A DNA stretch of 22,723 nucleotides from QAMH01 sp964435565. GTDB taxonomy: Bacteria > Actinomycetota > Coriobacteriia > Coriobacteriales > QAMH01. Each line of letters begins with the position of its first letter. Position 1 is the first letter of the stretch. Positions 22,574-22,723 of this stretch are shown one piece after another. The notes beneath the pieces were generated by a model. It was not told where the DNA came from and made no database searches. It was given only the letters and a program-made list of their open reading frames with translations. Location: assembly GCA_964435565.1 (NCBI GenBank), contig CAYSZR010000029.1, positions 1 to 22,723 of the forward strand, read 5' to 3'. The translations under genes and the position numbers were made by a program.

Positions 22574-22723
22574 GTGTCTGTGGCAAAGCTCGAAGAATAT
22601 GTAACTGTGGGGACCAAGCGTATGCGCTGCGGGTACACGACGGGGACTTGCGCCGCTGCGGCAACACGCGCTGCTGCGGAATTATTGGTATGTGGCACGA
22701 GGCTTGATGTCGTGCGCGTGGAT
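22574..22723 (+). CDS. cbiD: Cobalt-precorrin-5B C1-methyltransferase, 5' part only
   Basis: Only the first 50 codons are in the window. The segment RCGYTTGTCAAAATRAAAE is the N-terminal hallmark of CbiD, the methyltransferase that methylates C1 of the corrin ring in the anaerobic cobalamin pathway. GTG 22574 (5 nt after AGG) and GTG 22580 are both possible starts. It lies 70 bp after the GGDEF gene. A short hairpin AGCTCCT/GGGGGCT (22515-22537) without a T-run lies between, so read-through from the riboswitch operon is likely. Its presence suggests the cell both imports and builds cobalamin, with more cbi/cob genes beyond the edge. Confidence 0.88.
   Translation, partial: MSVAKLEEYVTVGTKRMRCGYTTGTCAAAATRAAAELLVCGTRLDVVRVD

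Noticed and set aside
21346..22698. 450-codon open frame on the minus strand
   Set aside because: It lies antisense to the GGDEF gene, which has an intact motif and a good ribosome site. The antisense product has a shadow-like composition rich in His, Arg and Gln and matches no family.
1..22723. CRISPR arrays, insertion sequences, tRNA or rRNA genes, phage genes
   Set aside because: No regularly spaced repeats, transposase or integrase motifs, or structured RNA gene signatures were seen.

Overview
The window looks like a chromosomal segment from an anaerobic gut-type actinobacterium, most likely a member of the Coriobacteriia (Eggerthellaceae-like). That placement is an inference from gene content, not from a marker gene. 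The content combines uroporphyrinogen-decarboxylase-family methyltransferases, an iron-sulfur ASKHA activator of the RamA/MtvD kind, a MetF protein carrying a MetV-like cysteine domain, separate FchA and FolD, a DUF1638 protein and a cobalamin-riboswitch operon. No rRNA, tRNA, insertion sequence, phage gene or CRISPR array was seen.

Layout. Positions 13-2522: two closely related methyltransferases transcribed divergently from a 488-bp regulatory region. Positions 2553-2642: two strong tandem hairpins. Positions 2699-5112: an overlapping three-gene cell-envelope unit (GT2 glycosyltransferase fused to GtrA, exported phosphodiester glycosidase, small membrane protein). Positions 5223-7486: corrinoid-protein activator followed by a TetR-family regulator. 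Positions 7725-12821: the folate methyl branch in order, a MetF/MetV-type methylene-THF reductase, formate-THF ligase (fhs), methenyl-THF cyclohydrolase (fchA) and methylene-THF dehydrogenase (folD). Positions 12950-14386: a 14-helix MFS exporter. Positions 16549-14450 (minus strand): an NCS2 purine permease, then a DUF1638 protein. Positions 16836-18098: a 12-helix MFS transporter. Positions about 18147-22723: a cobalamin riboswitch, a substrate-binding lipoprotein, permease and ATPase for corrinoid uptake, a membrane GGDEF protein, and the start of cbiD, which runs off the window.

How it may fit together (inference). The methyltransferases would remove methyl groups from a methylated substrate, for example an aryl methyl ether or methylamine. 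They would pass them to a corrinoid protein, which is not encoded here. The activator would re-reduce inactive cob(II)alamin, and the folate enzymes would connect methyl-THF to formate. The riboswitch-controlled operon would supply the cobalamin that this chemistry needs.

The most interesting observation is a shared operator-like palindrome, with arms close to AAGTWAAC and GTTAACTT separated by 2-3 bases. It occurs exactly in the promoter zones of the second methyltransferase, of the activator-tetR pair and of the methylene-THF reductase. This suggests one regulon controlled by the TetR protein encoded between the last two. A second notable point is that FolD has lost residues expected for cyclohydrolase activity, which fits the presence of the dedicated cyclohydrolase FchA immediately upstream.
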